Below are positions 52,605 to 63,828 of a DNA stretch of 64,000 bases, piece after piece (the first letter of the stretch is position 1; every line of letters begins with the position of its first letter). Source of the DNA: Pseudeuparius sepicola. Lineage: Eukaryota; Arthropoda; Insecta; Coleoptera; Anthribidae. Location: the NCBI GenBank assembly GCA_963920635.1, contig OY987298.1, forward strand, positions 67,291,949 to 67,355,948, in the 5' to 3' direction. Under the pieces are notes generated by a model. It worked only from the letters and a program-made list of their open reading frames with translations. It made no database searches and was not told the origin of the DNA. A program made the position numbers and the translations under genes.

Positions 52605-53386
52605 GTAAAGATTCGTCAAGACGAGGAATCTTATCTTCATATCATTTTCGTGTCCGTCCTGAAATCTGCGAAGTCTTAGATTGGTCGTTTCTTGATTTTT
52701 TCCATCTTAAACTCACCTTAAACCTAGACCAACACTATTTTATATCAATGACCCGAGCATGACGTCATAATTTCATTGTTCTTTGCGACCCGGAGTGGCG
52801 CCAGTATACGAAAAAATTGCCTGTATTAGAAGTTTGTCAGTTTCTGACGTTATTTTAATTATCTCGCTTTATTACATTTGCGTTCTCTTTACGGTAACGA
52901 ATTATCTTTGCTGCCAGCATTTCGCAGTTTTATCATATAAACAGAGTTTTTATAAGTAGATTTGTTTTTGATAACATGAAATTATGAAGAAAATAGTATG
53001 CACAGATCATTTTGTAAATTGAAGAAGAATAAAAAATAGTCAAATCAATGGAGGAAAAATAGATCAATTTAATCGTTTATTTCTGGATTTTTGCATAGAG
53101 GCAGGGGGGAGTATCCTGAACAACCTGGGCGTTCAAAGGTACTTTTTCAGTTTTTTTTTGCAATTATCTGCTGGAAAAGTATTGGTTCTACCGAAAAAAT
53201 AATCTAGATAAAATTCCCCACAGAAATAGGGGAATTCATTTTTATCGTAGAATCAATGGTTCAAAAGATAATGGGGGAAAAATGAATATTTTGGAAATTT
53301 CCATTTTATCAAGTTTATTTATCAGGAAGACATCTAATGTTTTATAAGGAGTCTAGTGCTAAGATAGTGGTTTGGTATAAATATTA
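52605..53386 (+). other. Erk7 intron 5, first part
   Basis: No gene or paired repeat recognised; AT-rich. Confidence 0.45.
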
Positions 53387-54873
53387 TAGGCCAGGAAACG
53401 AATACAGAAAAATCCCCCAATTCGGAAATAAATAGTGCTCAACGAATTATTAATTTAAGTTGAAGGGTTGACGCCTAGGAGTATCATACCAAAGTCCCAA
53501 CCAGTTTTGCACCCGCAAAATATGTTATTTAGGACGGATTCTGGCGCAACTGGATCCGTGCTTGTGACGGGGGTGAGTAAAACATCCGACCCCCTCTTTC
53601 ATCGCCAAGCAGTTGGTTCCTGCTGCTAAACTCTTTACAGCCATTGCTCAATCTGCAAACAATAATTCGTCCTTCGTAGTTTAAAAAGATGTTACACAAT
53701 CTTGTCTAAGCACTAAATACAAAATATAAGTCAATGTAAACAAGCATATATTGATACAAACCTGCAAATGAAGTGCCGCAGAATCAGGCTTTGGCTTTGT
53801 TGAGGCCTGGTGTCGTAATACCCGGTTCAGGTCTGTTCCTTCTGGGGCCTGGTATAATGCTAAAAAAAAGGCGCTCTCCTGCATTATCAGCTATCATGTC
53901 CTGTGTTTCTGAGGGATCACAGAAGACTTTGTAGATGTCTGTGACCTGCTCCCCTTCCTTCAAAAATACTTTGTACCTCCCTTGCTATTGAGTGAAGGTA
54001 CAACTACATGTTTAGCGGTCTGTATTATCTGACAATGAGCCAGTTAACTTTTTCACCGAAATGTCACTCGCAATACAAACATTCATTTTTCGTTTAAATA
54101 AGGTGACAATATGATCCACTGACATGAACGGCATATAACCATGGTTTTTCATACTTTTCGCATATTCAATGTATCATACACCCTTAACTACTGCTCCTAC
54201 CGAAAAAATTATTAGGACCTTTTTTGTAGAAAATTTAATTTACTTTCATTTGCTATAGGACGCTTAGTTTTCGAGATAATAGCGAAAAAACAAAAAAACG
54301 ACCATTTACACCCCCTAACTCCTAACGCATAAGGTCCACGGCGAATCCGTTGCGGGTGCCACAAAGCAGGCATACTCTGCTCGCTTGTATATGTGCAGCA
54401 CTTGCTGCGCTTCGTGTACCAACGGCCCTCTAATCGCCAGCCTTAACGACGACGACGACGATGAAGATGATATTGACGATGAACTCGACCAATTACTTGA
54501 TATTGCCTTGTAAATTATAATATTGTAAAATTTTCTACTCGTTAAGCATTACCTCCCACAATACACACTTTTCCCAACTATTCGCATTTTCAAACTCGTG
54601 TACCTTCTTAGCTACTGCTCTTAGCAAAAAAATTAATAGAATCTTCCTTATAGACAATTTAATTTACTTTCATTTTCGCTAGGACGTTTAGTTTTCGAGA
54701 TAATAGCGAAAAACCTTAAATCCGGCCCTTTCCACCCATCTCCCGCTTAACGCATAAGGTCCACGGCTGGGGACTTTTGGTATGTTACTTCTAAGGGTCA
54801 ACATCTTAAGAAAATAATCCGTTGGGCACTATTACTATTTATTTCCGAATTCATGTTTTTGTTTCCTGGCCTA
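53387..54873. mobile_element. PIF/Harbinger-type element, TTA duplication
   Basis: Ends TAGGCCAGGAAAC and GTTTCCTGGCCTA are flanked by TTA (53384-53386; 54874-54876). The inverted repeats stay related for ~110 bp (TTCGGAAATAAATAGT, CATACCAAA). Inside, a direct repeat of about 190 bp (from 54165 and from 54583; GACGCTTAGTTTTCGAGATAATAGCG) flanks an acidic plus-strand frame, DDDDDDEDDIDDELDQLLDI, ending at 54513. A 3-bp TTA duplication points to PIF/Harbinger, but no transposase was read. Confidence 0.72.
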
Positions 54874-54979
54874 TTAGTAATCTTGAAACAAACGACGGAA
54901 GTAAACTCAAAAATAAAAACACGCAGTAAAACAATTGTAGATTATTAGCTACAAAAAATAATACAAAAAAATAATATGT

Positions 54980-55290
54980 AATTCACGATTACGATAAATC
55001 GCCTTCTTCTAGAAAATCATATAATCATACTCCACTTCTTCGTCCTTTACTGGTGCATCGTCGGAACATGTTCCATAAGAAATATCATAGATAGTTCATC
55101 ATTGTATGCCAGGTTTTCGGCAGCCACACCTCTCTCCACAACCAGCAGCACAACGACAATGTGGTCTTCAAAATACGTTCAGGACCTGCTGGTAGGTACC
55201 TTACGTCTCAGTGGGATGATCAATCCATCCTCTTCTCGAGCCCAACCCCAACGTTCTGGAGCTAACGAGTGGTTGTGGTTGTAGAAGTTA
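54980..55290 (-). pseudogene. Cysteine-rich transposon-associated protein fragment
   Basis: Minus strand gives LAPERWGWAREEDGLIIPLR, then in another frame GPERILKTTLCRCAAGCGER and CGCRKPGI. A W-x-W segment followed by a CxC..C..CxC cysteine motif is seen in insect transposon-associated proteins. Frames are broken, so it is a relic. No ends found. Low specificity. Confidence 0.35.
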
Positions 55291-55539
55291 AAGATATTAT
55301 AACGTACCTACATTAGCAGGTTCCTGATATGTCGCGAGGAGCATCTGCTCCCCAGATTGAGTGACTGCTTCTAACTTAGTTCTGCCATTGAGTAAAGTTA
55401 TTCCTTTGCTCAATCGTTCTGCACGTATAAGAATAGACAGTAGCTTTGTTCTGCCAACAGTTAATTCTGAACCAGTTCTAGCTAATCAAAATAGAGAAAA
55501 GTACTTCCAGAATTGTTTTCAATTCCCTTGTGTCTCTAA

Positions 55540-56396
55540 AGCCTGTTTTACATTGTCAATTTCTTCATGAATTAATTCATGAATAAGTTTATGAATAAAT
55601 TCATGAATTAATTCACGACAAGTTCTATTTTACACTGTCACCTTATGTCAGATTCTAGCGAATACCAACACAAGAGAATAAATAACAAAATATTTTTTTT
55701 GTGCATTTCCCCTATCAGAACATATTTTCTAACCATATCCATCTTCATCCAAAGCATCTTTAACTACAGATTAAGTCTGGCTAGAAGAGTAGTTGAAAAT
55801 GCATTTGGCATTTTAGCCAAACGATTTAGAGTTTTTTGACTACAATTAATTTGAATGTGGAAAAAGTGCAAACCATAACATCGGCATATTGCACATTACC
55901 TACATAATTTTTGAGACCCGAATGTCCTACTTCCATCCTAGAAGAGCTTGATAAAGACTATATATTTCAATTTGGACTTTCTTACCGAACATGCTCACCA
56001 AGACATACTTGCGTTGCTGCCCAAGAGGAGTTTTGTGATTATTTCGTGAATTAGGGAGCTGTGCCTGGGCAGCGGAATACATAAATAAAACATATTGTAA
56101 CATTTCACACACTTTTTATCTAAGTATATTATCTTTAAAACTATGTACTCTCCTCTTCCACGTCTAATGCCTCAAACAAAACCAGTATCAAAATATAACC
56201 TTCCTTGTGTTCAAATTTTCAATGTTAGTACTCCTGAAGTTCGCGCAAAACTTGGCGGAAAATAGAACAGGCTCTAATTCGTGAAGTAACTTCATGAAGA
56301 AATTCATGAATTAATTCATGAAAAAATTGCCAGTGTAATACACGACTTTTTATAATATAATTTGTCCTTGAAGAAATTGTCAATGTAAAGCAGGCA
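55540..56396 (+). mobile_element. PIF/Harbinger element, internally deleted, TAA duplication
   Basis: GCCTGTTTTACATTGTCAAT at 55541 and ATTGTCAATGTAAAGCAGGC at the right end are inverted (one mismatch). TAA lies at 55537-55539 and 56397-56399. Sub-terminal TCATGAATTAATTCATGA palindromes are found at both ends. It carries a piece of Harbinger transposase (55740-55925). Confidence 0.82.
55740..55925 (+). pseudogene. Harbinger transposase fragment
   Basis: IFNYRLSLARRVVENAFGIL then AKRFRVF-stop, continuing after a frame slip with INLNVEKVQTITSAYCTLPT. NYRLSRARRVVENAFGILA is the conserved C-terminal block of PIF/Harbinger (DDE_Tnp_4) transposases, including the last catalytic glutamate (VVEN). 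The stop and the missing N-terminal two thirds make it inactive. Confidence 0.8.
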
Positions 56397-56399
56397 TAA

Positions 56400-57108
56400 T
56401 TCATACAAAAATTGATGGCGTGTATGCCAACACTCCTGAGAACTACTTTACGATTATATTTGTATAACTAACTAAAAGGATGTTTAAAGACAACAATAGG
56501 TAGGTACAACTAAAAACAAAATCAATATTTTAATCCCTCCTTTTAAAAACTTATCGAGCGCAAACTAAATTCCACGAGTCATAAAAAGTTAAACTTCTAT
56601 GCCTCAGTACATAAATAATTATTTTTAACATTATCTCCGCAATGGTTCTTTTTACGACAAAATAGCAGATTAACAAAATCAAAGAAATAAAAATAGACAC
56701 TAGTTTTTAAATTGTTTTTTATTTTTAATTTTATTTTGTGCTTTTTAGTATTTGATTCCCATGTCATTTAGTCCGCCATCCTGGCGCGTCCGCTATATTG
56801 GATTTAGTACGACGTCACCGAACGTCACTCACCTTGTCTTTTCTACTCGTCGAAAAAATAGGTCATTCTAAAAATCTTGGAGCTGCCGCCAATTTGGATT
56901 TCGTTTGACGTCGCTCACATTTTCATTTTGTACTTGTCAAACCCTATCAGCTTGATCGGCACTAGTGTGTTTTCTTCTTATTCTTATACCTCCCAAGTGC
57001 AAATTTTTCTAATAATTAGTCTCATAGAGCCACAAATTTTTTTGTAGATCTATTTGGGGATCGTGAAATTTATCATATTTCTATTATTATTCATGAGTTT
57101 GTTTCCAG
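56400..57108 (+). other. Erk7 intron 5, end
   Basis: No gene. GACGTCACCGAACGTCAC at 56811-56828 and GACGTCGCTCACATTTTC at 56909-56926 are two related CRE-like patches in a small local duplication. The acceptor is GTTTCCAG at 57101-57108. Confidence 0.45.
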
Positions 57109-57302
57109 GGTATCTAAGAACGCAGAGAAGTACATCAGATCACATATTAACTTCAAAGAACAGTCGTACATTTCACATTCGGAACCAAAAATGAACCAGA
57201 GGGAAGGTGCAAATTGGGTACAAACGACAAATATCCGATCAGATTCAAAAGTAATCAAGAAAATCGCTGCACCGTCTGAAAGGACTGCCATCTTGAAGGC
57301 TG
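57109..57302 (+). CDS. Erk7: Erk7 exon 6: C-terminal tail
   Basis: Residues 381-446: VSKNAEKYIRSHINFKEQSY.. IKKIAAPSERTAILKAG. Basic and polar, probably disordered, as in MAPK15 tails, which are poorly conserved. Phase 2 in, phase 1 out; donor GTAAGT. Confidence 0.9.
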
Positions 57303-59274
57303 GTAAGTAAGTATAATCACAGTGTACATGCAGTAGCCGCATTCTACTATACTTCTCTTGATCGGCTGCTGCCGCCTTACTTTGAGGTTATCTATGCCAC
57401 AGATGACGACATGACGAGACCGTATTTTTAATAAATCTGTTTATGAGAAAACGCCAGAGAAATCGAAAAATTACTTTTATGTTTCAATATTTGTTGTCCA
57501 TCGAAAAACACAAAAAAATAATTAACTGAATTGTTTATGCAGCGGTTGGCCGCACAACGCGTTGACTGAAACACGCATGTTGCAACTAAAGCACGAAAAA
57601 GTACTTTAAAAAAATAATATTGGCTACAATAATGAGGCATCCGCAACTCGAGCTAAAGGGCGAAAGTCTGAAAATATATGAGAGAGTGCGGGTACTGTAT
57701 TATACTGTGTTATAATAATTATACATGGGAAGAAGATTTTATATCCAGTTTCGGAATTTCCCCGTTCCCAATGAATCACCCTGTATATTAAAAGATGTGC
57801 ACTTACTGTTTTTGCCAACGAGGTTGTTTGAGGGCCGCGGTAACAATAACGCGGCGTTGTCAGAATGAAAGGTACAATATATTTATTTCAAAGATGAAAT
57901 CAATATAAACATTTGCACGCCACTTACTTGAGATGGCCCGGCGGTTCAGATTGTCTGGGCCGTGGCCGGCATTAACCAACGGGCATCAAGCAAGATGCGC
58001 GCTGACGTCACTGTACAACATCACAAAATATTGCAGATGCTTTGTCTCATCAGCCAGGCAACTTGTAAATAATACGGGCGACGTCTGATAGTCTGAGCAC
58101 GTGGCCACCACGCACAGCGGCTGATTTACATTTATTTGCTCTTGGGAATTAATAATAGACTATATTTACTGTGGCCAAAAAACGCTTACTCATCGTGTAA
58201 TGTACTAAATTTTTCCTGCTACCAATAATTTTGTAATTTACCTAATTAAATTCTAAACAAACTGGCTCTTAAAAAACCCCACCACGTTGCATAGTCACTG
58301 ACCGCTATAGAGACCTCATGCAATAAATATGAATTTGTTACTGAAAATTATAATATTGAAATTCATAAAAATCATAATTCGCGGCCTCTCGCAAAATTGG
58401 GGACACCAGTTTTCTTAACCTATGTGATAGTTTAAAATTTAGTGCAAAGTTTATTTATGGATGACTATAATTTTGCCTCACAGAAGGTCTTCCCGTGTTT
58501 GGTAAATATTTGTGTTGAAAAACTGTGGAAAATGTTATTTTGAGAAAATAGGAGTAAATTCAATGACCTTGACGCCATATTGAGGGAATAGAAATCAGAG
58601 ATGTATTCAGGAAAATATATTCAGTAAGTAGTAGTATCGGGGTATTTTGCAATTTATATGTGTGATGTGGTAGTAAGTGCACAGTTCAGCATGTAAAATT
58701 TGTCAAGCAATTGACAAAGTTTGTAGTAGGTCACAACTTTTACAGATATGTTTTATATACACTCATTTAATTTGTTTATACCTATACCTATCCAGACAAA
58801 TTGATCTTTTATTTGAAAAAAAATCAGTAAAACATATGTTCCATATCACTATCTAAGGGATGGAAGGAGATTGATAAACGTTTGGGTTTTGTTGTTTTGG
58901 AAAATTTTGAAAATTTGGCAGCATTTCTGAATAGACGACCTTATATAAAGTCATATTTATTCTCAACGCTAAATGAAATACAATTATTATAAAATTGAGG
59001 TATCCACTTGAAAAAAAAAAAGACTTAACGATTTTTTTTCAATTTAAATTTTATTGTTAGTTTGGATCACCCTGTATTTATTTATTATCAAAATATCAAC
59101 ACAGTCCACTAAAGTAGGTCCTCCTCTACAAGGAAACCAACCCCAATTAAATAAGATAGGCTTTCATATAGGACAAATTGATAGTTTTGTTTAATTCTGC
59201 AAACGTTATTTTTGATATTAACTTTAAAATAACTCAAGAACGGTTAGACTTAGGTATATGATATTATACACTAA
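57303..59274 (+). other. Erk7 intron 6, first part
   Basis: No gene. ATCACCCTGTATATT (57775) and ATCACCCTGTATTT (59064) are lone mariner-type ends. The AT-rich remainder has no pairing I could find. Confidence 0.4.
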
Positions 59275-61651
59275 TAGACCGTCAGATAGTGACAGATTTA
59301 GGTGCCCCATTTTCGCGTACTAGCCCCGAAGAGGGTTGAAAAGTACATCGATGCTGAGTAGAATGAAGTGAAATTTATGAGTGGCCCCTGGGGATAACAT
59401 ATGGAAAATTCGATTTTCCTGAACAGAAATAAAAGGTGTCTGTTGCCCATATTTCCACGCTAGCCATGTTCACTAAATTATTAATTAATAGAACCTGGTT
59501 TCGGAAAACCAAAGGCTTGAGTGTTGCAGGTGGCTAAAGGGTTGAAATAAGGGCGTAGTTTTGTAAGCAAAAATCGAAATTTTGACCGATTTTTCCACAC
59601 AAGCCCATCGAAAGTATGAAAACGTGCAACGTCACTAACCCGAAAAACATATTGGCTTGAGTGGCGCGAATGGATAAGTACATTTTAAGGTCGGAAAATT
59701 TAACGGATTTTTTTTTCGATTTTTCAGTTATTTTTCCATGCAAGCCTTTGAAACTATAGAAAGTTGTTAATGTGTTAGACATTATAATGCAATTGGCATG
59801 ATTATCGGATGTGGACGGAACGAAGACTTGTGTCGGAAAGTTGCAGGAAAATTTATGAAAATTGCCATCATTTTCTCATGCAAGCCGTTTGAACATATGC
59901 TTAGAAAAAGTGATTCTAAGACTATATAACAAAAGGCTTGCGTGTCGGACATGGTCATCACATTAATAATTATATATAATTTAAAAAATCTAGAAATTTC
60001 CACCATTTTCCCATACAAGCCGTTTAGCATATGCTTATAAAAAGTGATTAAGACTATTGTAACAGAAGGCTTGAGTGAAATTGAAAAAAAGTTGAAATTG
60101 GCAAAATGTGTCCCAAAACACCTGTTGACTCCAAGGTTCGAAAAATAAAATTATCGCCTACCTCATTTAAATGTTACAGATGAATTGTACGTGCAAAAGT
60201 AAGAAAAAAAAAAGCCTAATAGCACAGAATAAATAGCTAGTCTGTGCTAATAGGCATTGACTAAAACATCACTGGTCATCATATTAATTGTACATAATTT
60301 ATTTAACAAAGAGCTTACAAAAAAATCTAGAAATTTCCACCATTTTCCCGCACAAGCCGTTTGACATATTATTATGATTAGAAAAAGTGATTTTAAGACT
60401 ATTGCAATAAAAGACTTGACTGCCGGACATGGAGCATATTATTATATGTACAAAGAAAAGCTGACAAAAATCTAGAAATGTTTATGCAGTTATTATTTTG
60501 AATGTATAATTTAGCATACATTTCCTTGCTTATGTATACTAATGTTTTATATTATGAAAATAGTGCGGTGGATATTGCCTTCATATAAAAAATATATCTA
60601 CAATTTATTTTAAAAATATTGATAATGAAATGAGTTACTTTCTTGAATAATTTTACAAACTGGATTATATTAAAAAATGCGGTTTCAAATTTTACAGAAT
60701 ACATGAACAATTTAAAGTGACAAAAAAATTCCCTATGAACAATATACCAAAAATTGTTCGCTTTCAAAATGCAACGGATTGAGCTCGACAAAATTTTGAC
60801 ACCCTATTTCAAGAAAAGCAGTGATGTTTTAGTCAATGCCTATTAGGCATTTTTTTCTTAGTTTTGAAAGTACAATTCATCTGTAACATTTAAATGAGGT
60901 AGGCGATAATTTTATTTTTCGAACTTTGGAGTCACCAGATGTTTTGGGACACATTTTGCCAATTTCAACTTTTTTTCAATTTCACTCAAGCCTTTTGTTA
61001 CAATAGTCTTATAATCACTTTTTCTAAGCATATGCTAAACGGCTTGTATGAGAAAATGGTGGAAATTTCTAGATTTTTTAAATTATTTACCATGTCCGAC
61101 ACGCAAGCCTTTTGTTATATAGTCTTAGAATCACTTTTTCTAAGCATATGTCAAACGGCATGCGTGAGAAAAACTCTGAAATTCATAACTTTTTATTGCA
61201 ATTAATTTCGTTCATGGAAAAATAACTGAACAATCGAAAAAAATTTCCGTTAAATTTTCCGACCCCAAAATGTACTTATCCATTCCCGCCACTCAAGCCA
61301 ATGTGTTTTTCGGGCTAGTGACGATGTTTGGAAAAATCGGTCAAAATTTCGATTTTTCCTTACACGACTACCCCCTTATTTCAACCCTTTAGCCACCTGC
61401 AACACTCAAGCCATTGGTTTTCCGAAGCCAGGTTCTATTAATTAATCATTTAGTGAACATGGCTAGCGTGGAAATATGGGCAACAGACACCTTTTATTTC
61501 TGTTCAGGAAAATCGAATTTTCCAAATGATATCCCCAGGGGCCACCCGTAAATTTCCCTTCATTCTACTCAGCATCGATGTACTTTTCAACCCTCTTCGA
61601 GGCTAGTATGCGAAAATGGGGCACCTAAATCTGTCACTATCTGATGGTCTA
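59275..61651. mobile_element. 2.4-kb foldback element with tandem sub-repeats
   Basis: TAGACCGTCAGATAGTGACAG at the left and the complement at the right (one mismatch) begin arms of roughly 1.1 and 0.8 kb. TAA occurs on both outer sides (59272-59274, 61652-61654) and may be the target duplication. Within each arm a block with AAATTTCCACCATTTTCCC, ACAAGCCGTTT and AAAAAGTGATT recurs (about 59851, 59993, 60330; inverted at about 61020 and 61135). The centre (about 60440-60830) is unique and lacks a transposase. It shares ends and inner blocks with 25346-25905. Confidence 0.82.
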
Positions 61652-61950
61652 TAAAAGTGTCTAGAATTTTGCGTAGAATCTAAAAATGGAATAATGTATA
61701 GGGTGTCCTATTTAAAATAAGCAAGTTGGCATCAACTTCCGGTATAACCAGAAGTGCCACCATCTTAAAAATATTGTAGCTGAATTACCTCCATCGACTT
61801 TAGTCAACTGCCAAATTTTTAACATTTTGTAAAGTCTATTTTTCGAGAAGTCGATCGCGGCAGTTCGTCGTGGGACACCCTGTATATTACGAAACTGGCT
61901 TTTAGGTCATTTCTAACGATTTACATCAATTTTATCTGCCTATACTTTTA

Positions 61951-62203
61951 CCATAAAAGAATTTACTACGCCAAGAAAACCATTCCAATGTTAAATTTTT
62001 GACCCCCCAAATGGATACCGGCTCTGGAAGCCAGTATCCATTCGGTAAAGTTCGGCGTAGTCCGACGACGATGTGGCAACCGCGCTCGTATTTATCGCCC
62101 GCTCGGGCTTAAAAAATGCGAATATTGCACCGACCGAAACCCGCAGCTCGATCAAGTGCTCCCATAAGGATTGGTCTTCTTGGCGTAGTAAATTCTTCTA
62201 TGG
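61951..62203. mobile_element. 253-bp MITE with TTTTA duplication
   Basis: CCATAAAAGAATTTACTACG and CGTAGTAAATTCTTCTATGG are the ends (one mismatch), flanked by TTTTA at 61946-61950 and 62204-62208. The inverted repeats extend through GCCAAGAA. The GC-rich interior contains GGATACCGGCT/AGCCAGTATCC. The hairpin at 12561-12595 resembles its fused ends. Confidence 0.8.
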
Positions 62204-62217
62204 TTTTACCCATTGAC

Positions 62218-62540
62218 GCCCCAAGTAACAATTTATTCCAAACGCTCTTGAACAGTTTTTTTATAAGTTTTAATGTGGCTTAAGATGAGTCAAAGACCGG
62301 GATAAATGCAAAACACACTTAGAGCATGACGGTTTTATAATTAAGTTTTATAGCAGTCCTCCAGATATATTTTATAAGAGACAATACTCTTATAGTGAAT
62401 GTTCTCTTATAAATGCTTTGTTAATGGTGTTTAGGAAGTCTATAAAACTTTCTTACCTTAAAGTGGCTTTCCATTTAAAGTATAGCTTTATTATGTCTGA
62501 AATATGTGCTTCATAGAAAATGAAAGAAGGAGAACCAAAT
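62218..62540 (+). repeat. Partial copy of the CCCAAGTAACAA element
   Basis: CCCCAAGTAACAATTTATTC at 62223 matches the end of the element 49272-51112. The TTATAAG/CTTATA-rich text that follows resembles its sub-terminal region. No second end was found. Confidence 0.5.
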
Positions 62541-62550
62541 TATAAGTGTA

Positions 62551-62633
62551 CAGGGTGTCCCAAACTCGAAGCCCCTGGGTTATTATATGCAAACAAAAAC
62601 AGCCAGTAAAAATTTGACTTGTGGGTTTATTTT
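62551..62633 (+). repeat. Mariner-type MITE end near the exon 7 acceptor
   Basis: CAGGGTGTCCCAAACTCGAA through AAACAGCCAGTAAAAATTTG matches 34695-34836 inverted. It ends 53 bp before the acceptor of Erk7 exon 7. Confidence 0.65.
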
Positions 62634-62686
62634 TTAGCTAATGGCTCTCATCGAATCTATCCCACTGTTCCGATTTTGAATTGCAG

Positions 62687-62853
62687 GAGGAGATTGCAAG
62701 GTGCACATGAAATCCAACACCGAGGTGCCCAAAAGGAGGTTTGCCCCGGCCAACAAAAACAACTTGTACACTTCGTTCAACAGCTACAATAAGAACCATG
62801 GGATCATAACGCAGAGCGCGCTTATGGAGTTGAGGGCCTCCGGGATGAGATAG
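62687..62853 (+). CDS. Erk7: Erk7 exon 7: C-terminus and stop
   Basis: Residues 446-500: GDCKVHMKSNTEVPKRRFAP, ANKNNLYTSFNSYNKNHG, IITQSALMELRASGMR, then TAG at 62851-62853. Lysine/asparagine-rich tail. The acceptor TTGAATTGCAG keeps the frame from exon 6, which supports the whole model. Confidence 0.92.
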
Positions 62854-62960
62854 ATTGGGGGCCGACAGTGCGGTGTATAGTATACAGTATTATACATTTT
62901 ATACAGTGTGTATTTTATATCGACCTTACAATCTAATTTTGCACGTTTACGATTTTATGA

Positions 62961-62966
62961 AATAAA
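62961..62966 (+). terminator. Erk7 polyadenylation signal
   Basis: AATAAA 108 bp after the stop codon, followed by a GT-rich stretch (GTGTATGTTGTACG). Gives a short 3' UTR. Confidence 0.7.
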
Positions 62967-62989
62967 AAATGAAACGTGTATGTTGTACG

Positions 62990-63345
62990 TTCATTTGTCA
63001 TCGTCAAATATGTTGAACTAGAAGACCACTTGAAAGAAGAATAGGTTACCCGCAGAACTGAAAGTTGTTCTTTGCCTGTATAAAGGCATGACGCACAGAC
63101 AACCCACAGCAGTCTGTAAAAGTTGCTAAAATCTTCAAGTTGACGTCATTCACGTGATTTAACACAGGGAGATTCCACTACTTTGTGGGCGCGTGTTAGT
63201 ATACCATAGCTGAATAGCTTATGCTTATATAGTATCATGGTGTAGGCGGAGCATATAAGTCCTAAGTTGTTTTGTTTTTAAAATCACAAGTTTATATTTG
63301 GTGCGTTGATTGGAGGTAACAGAGCCCAGCTGGCAAGCACACAAA
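62990..63345. other. Downstream of Erk7, nothing recognised
   Basis: No gene, RNA or paired repeat seen. Confidence 0.45.
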
Positions 63346-63349
63346 GTTA

Positions 63350-63549
63350 TGACGTGAATTTTTGGGCAACTGTTACGTCTCTGTGACCAAAATGTGACGT
63401 AAATGTAACGTGAAATATGACGTCAGTATGTCACAGACCAGAGACGTCATTCGGCGACGTGATTTTCACGACACAACGTGTTAATAGCGTCACATGGAAC
63501 CGTGCTAATCACGTCACAAAGATGACGTGATTAGCTTCAAAGATGACGT
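63350..63549. promoter_or_regulatory. Dense cluster of TGACGT/ACGTCA motifs
   Basis: In 200 bp about nine TGACGT or ACGTCA words occur, with related GTAACGT and CGTCACA. GCTAATCACGTCA (63504-63516) and TGACGTGATTAGC (63523-63535) form a perfect 13-bp inverted pair. TGACGTCA-type sites bind CREB/ATF factors; the cluster might equally be a degenerate simple repeat or the end of an element. Ends 6 bp before the MITE at 63555. Confidence 0.5.
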
Positions 63550-63554
63550 AACTA

Positions 63555-63828
63555 CAGTGTGTTCCATTTATAGTTTTCGGGTCACCCTGTAAAAAGTTTA
63601 ATATTTGTGCGATTTAACCCATTTTTTAAATTGGAGAGCTTGATAAACTGTATTTTTTTTTAGCAAAAATGTCCTCTTTCGGGCCTTGGGCTGTGTGAAA
63701 GAAGTTGTTTGTGGTCAAAAAATACATTTATTAAGCTCTACAAAAATTAAAGAAATCTTTTCAAATCGCATAATTAATAAGCTTCGCTTCGCTATATAGG
63801 TCTGTGCCAAAACAAATGGGTCACACTG
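63555..63828. mobile_element. MITE derived from the 19023-20961 mariner-like family
   Basis: The left end CAGTGTGTTCCATTTATAG and right end ACAAATGGGTCACACTG, with inner TGTGCGATTTAACCCATTTT, AAATTGGAGAGCTTGATAAA and AAATCGCA words, match the outer and inner blocks of the intact element's 367-bp repeats in the same order. TA precedes the left end (63553-63554); the right flank is TTGATA. The transposase gene is absent. Confidence 0.8.

Noticed and set aside
59782..61205. Frames at 59782-60030 (minus) and 60939-61205 (plus) with similar translations
   Set aside because: They are the inverted sub-repeats of the foldback element read from each arm.
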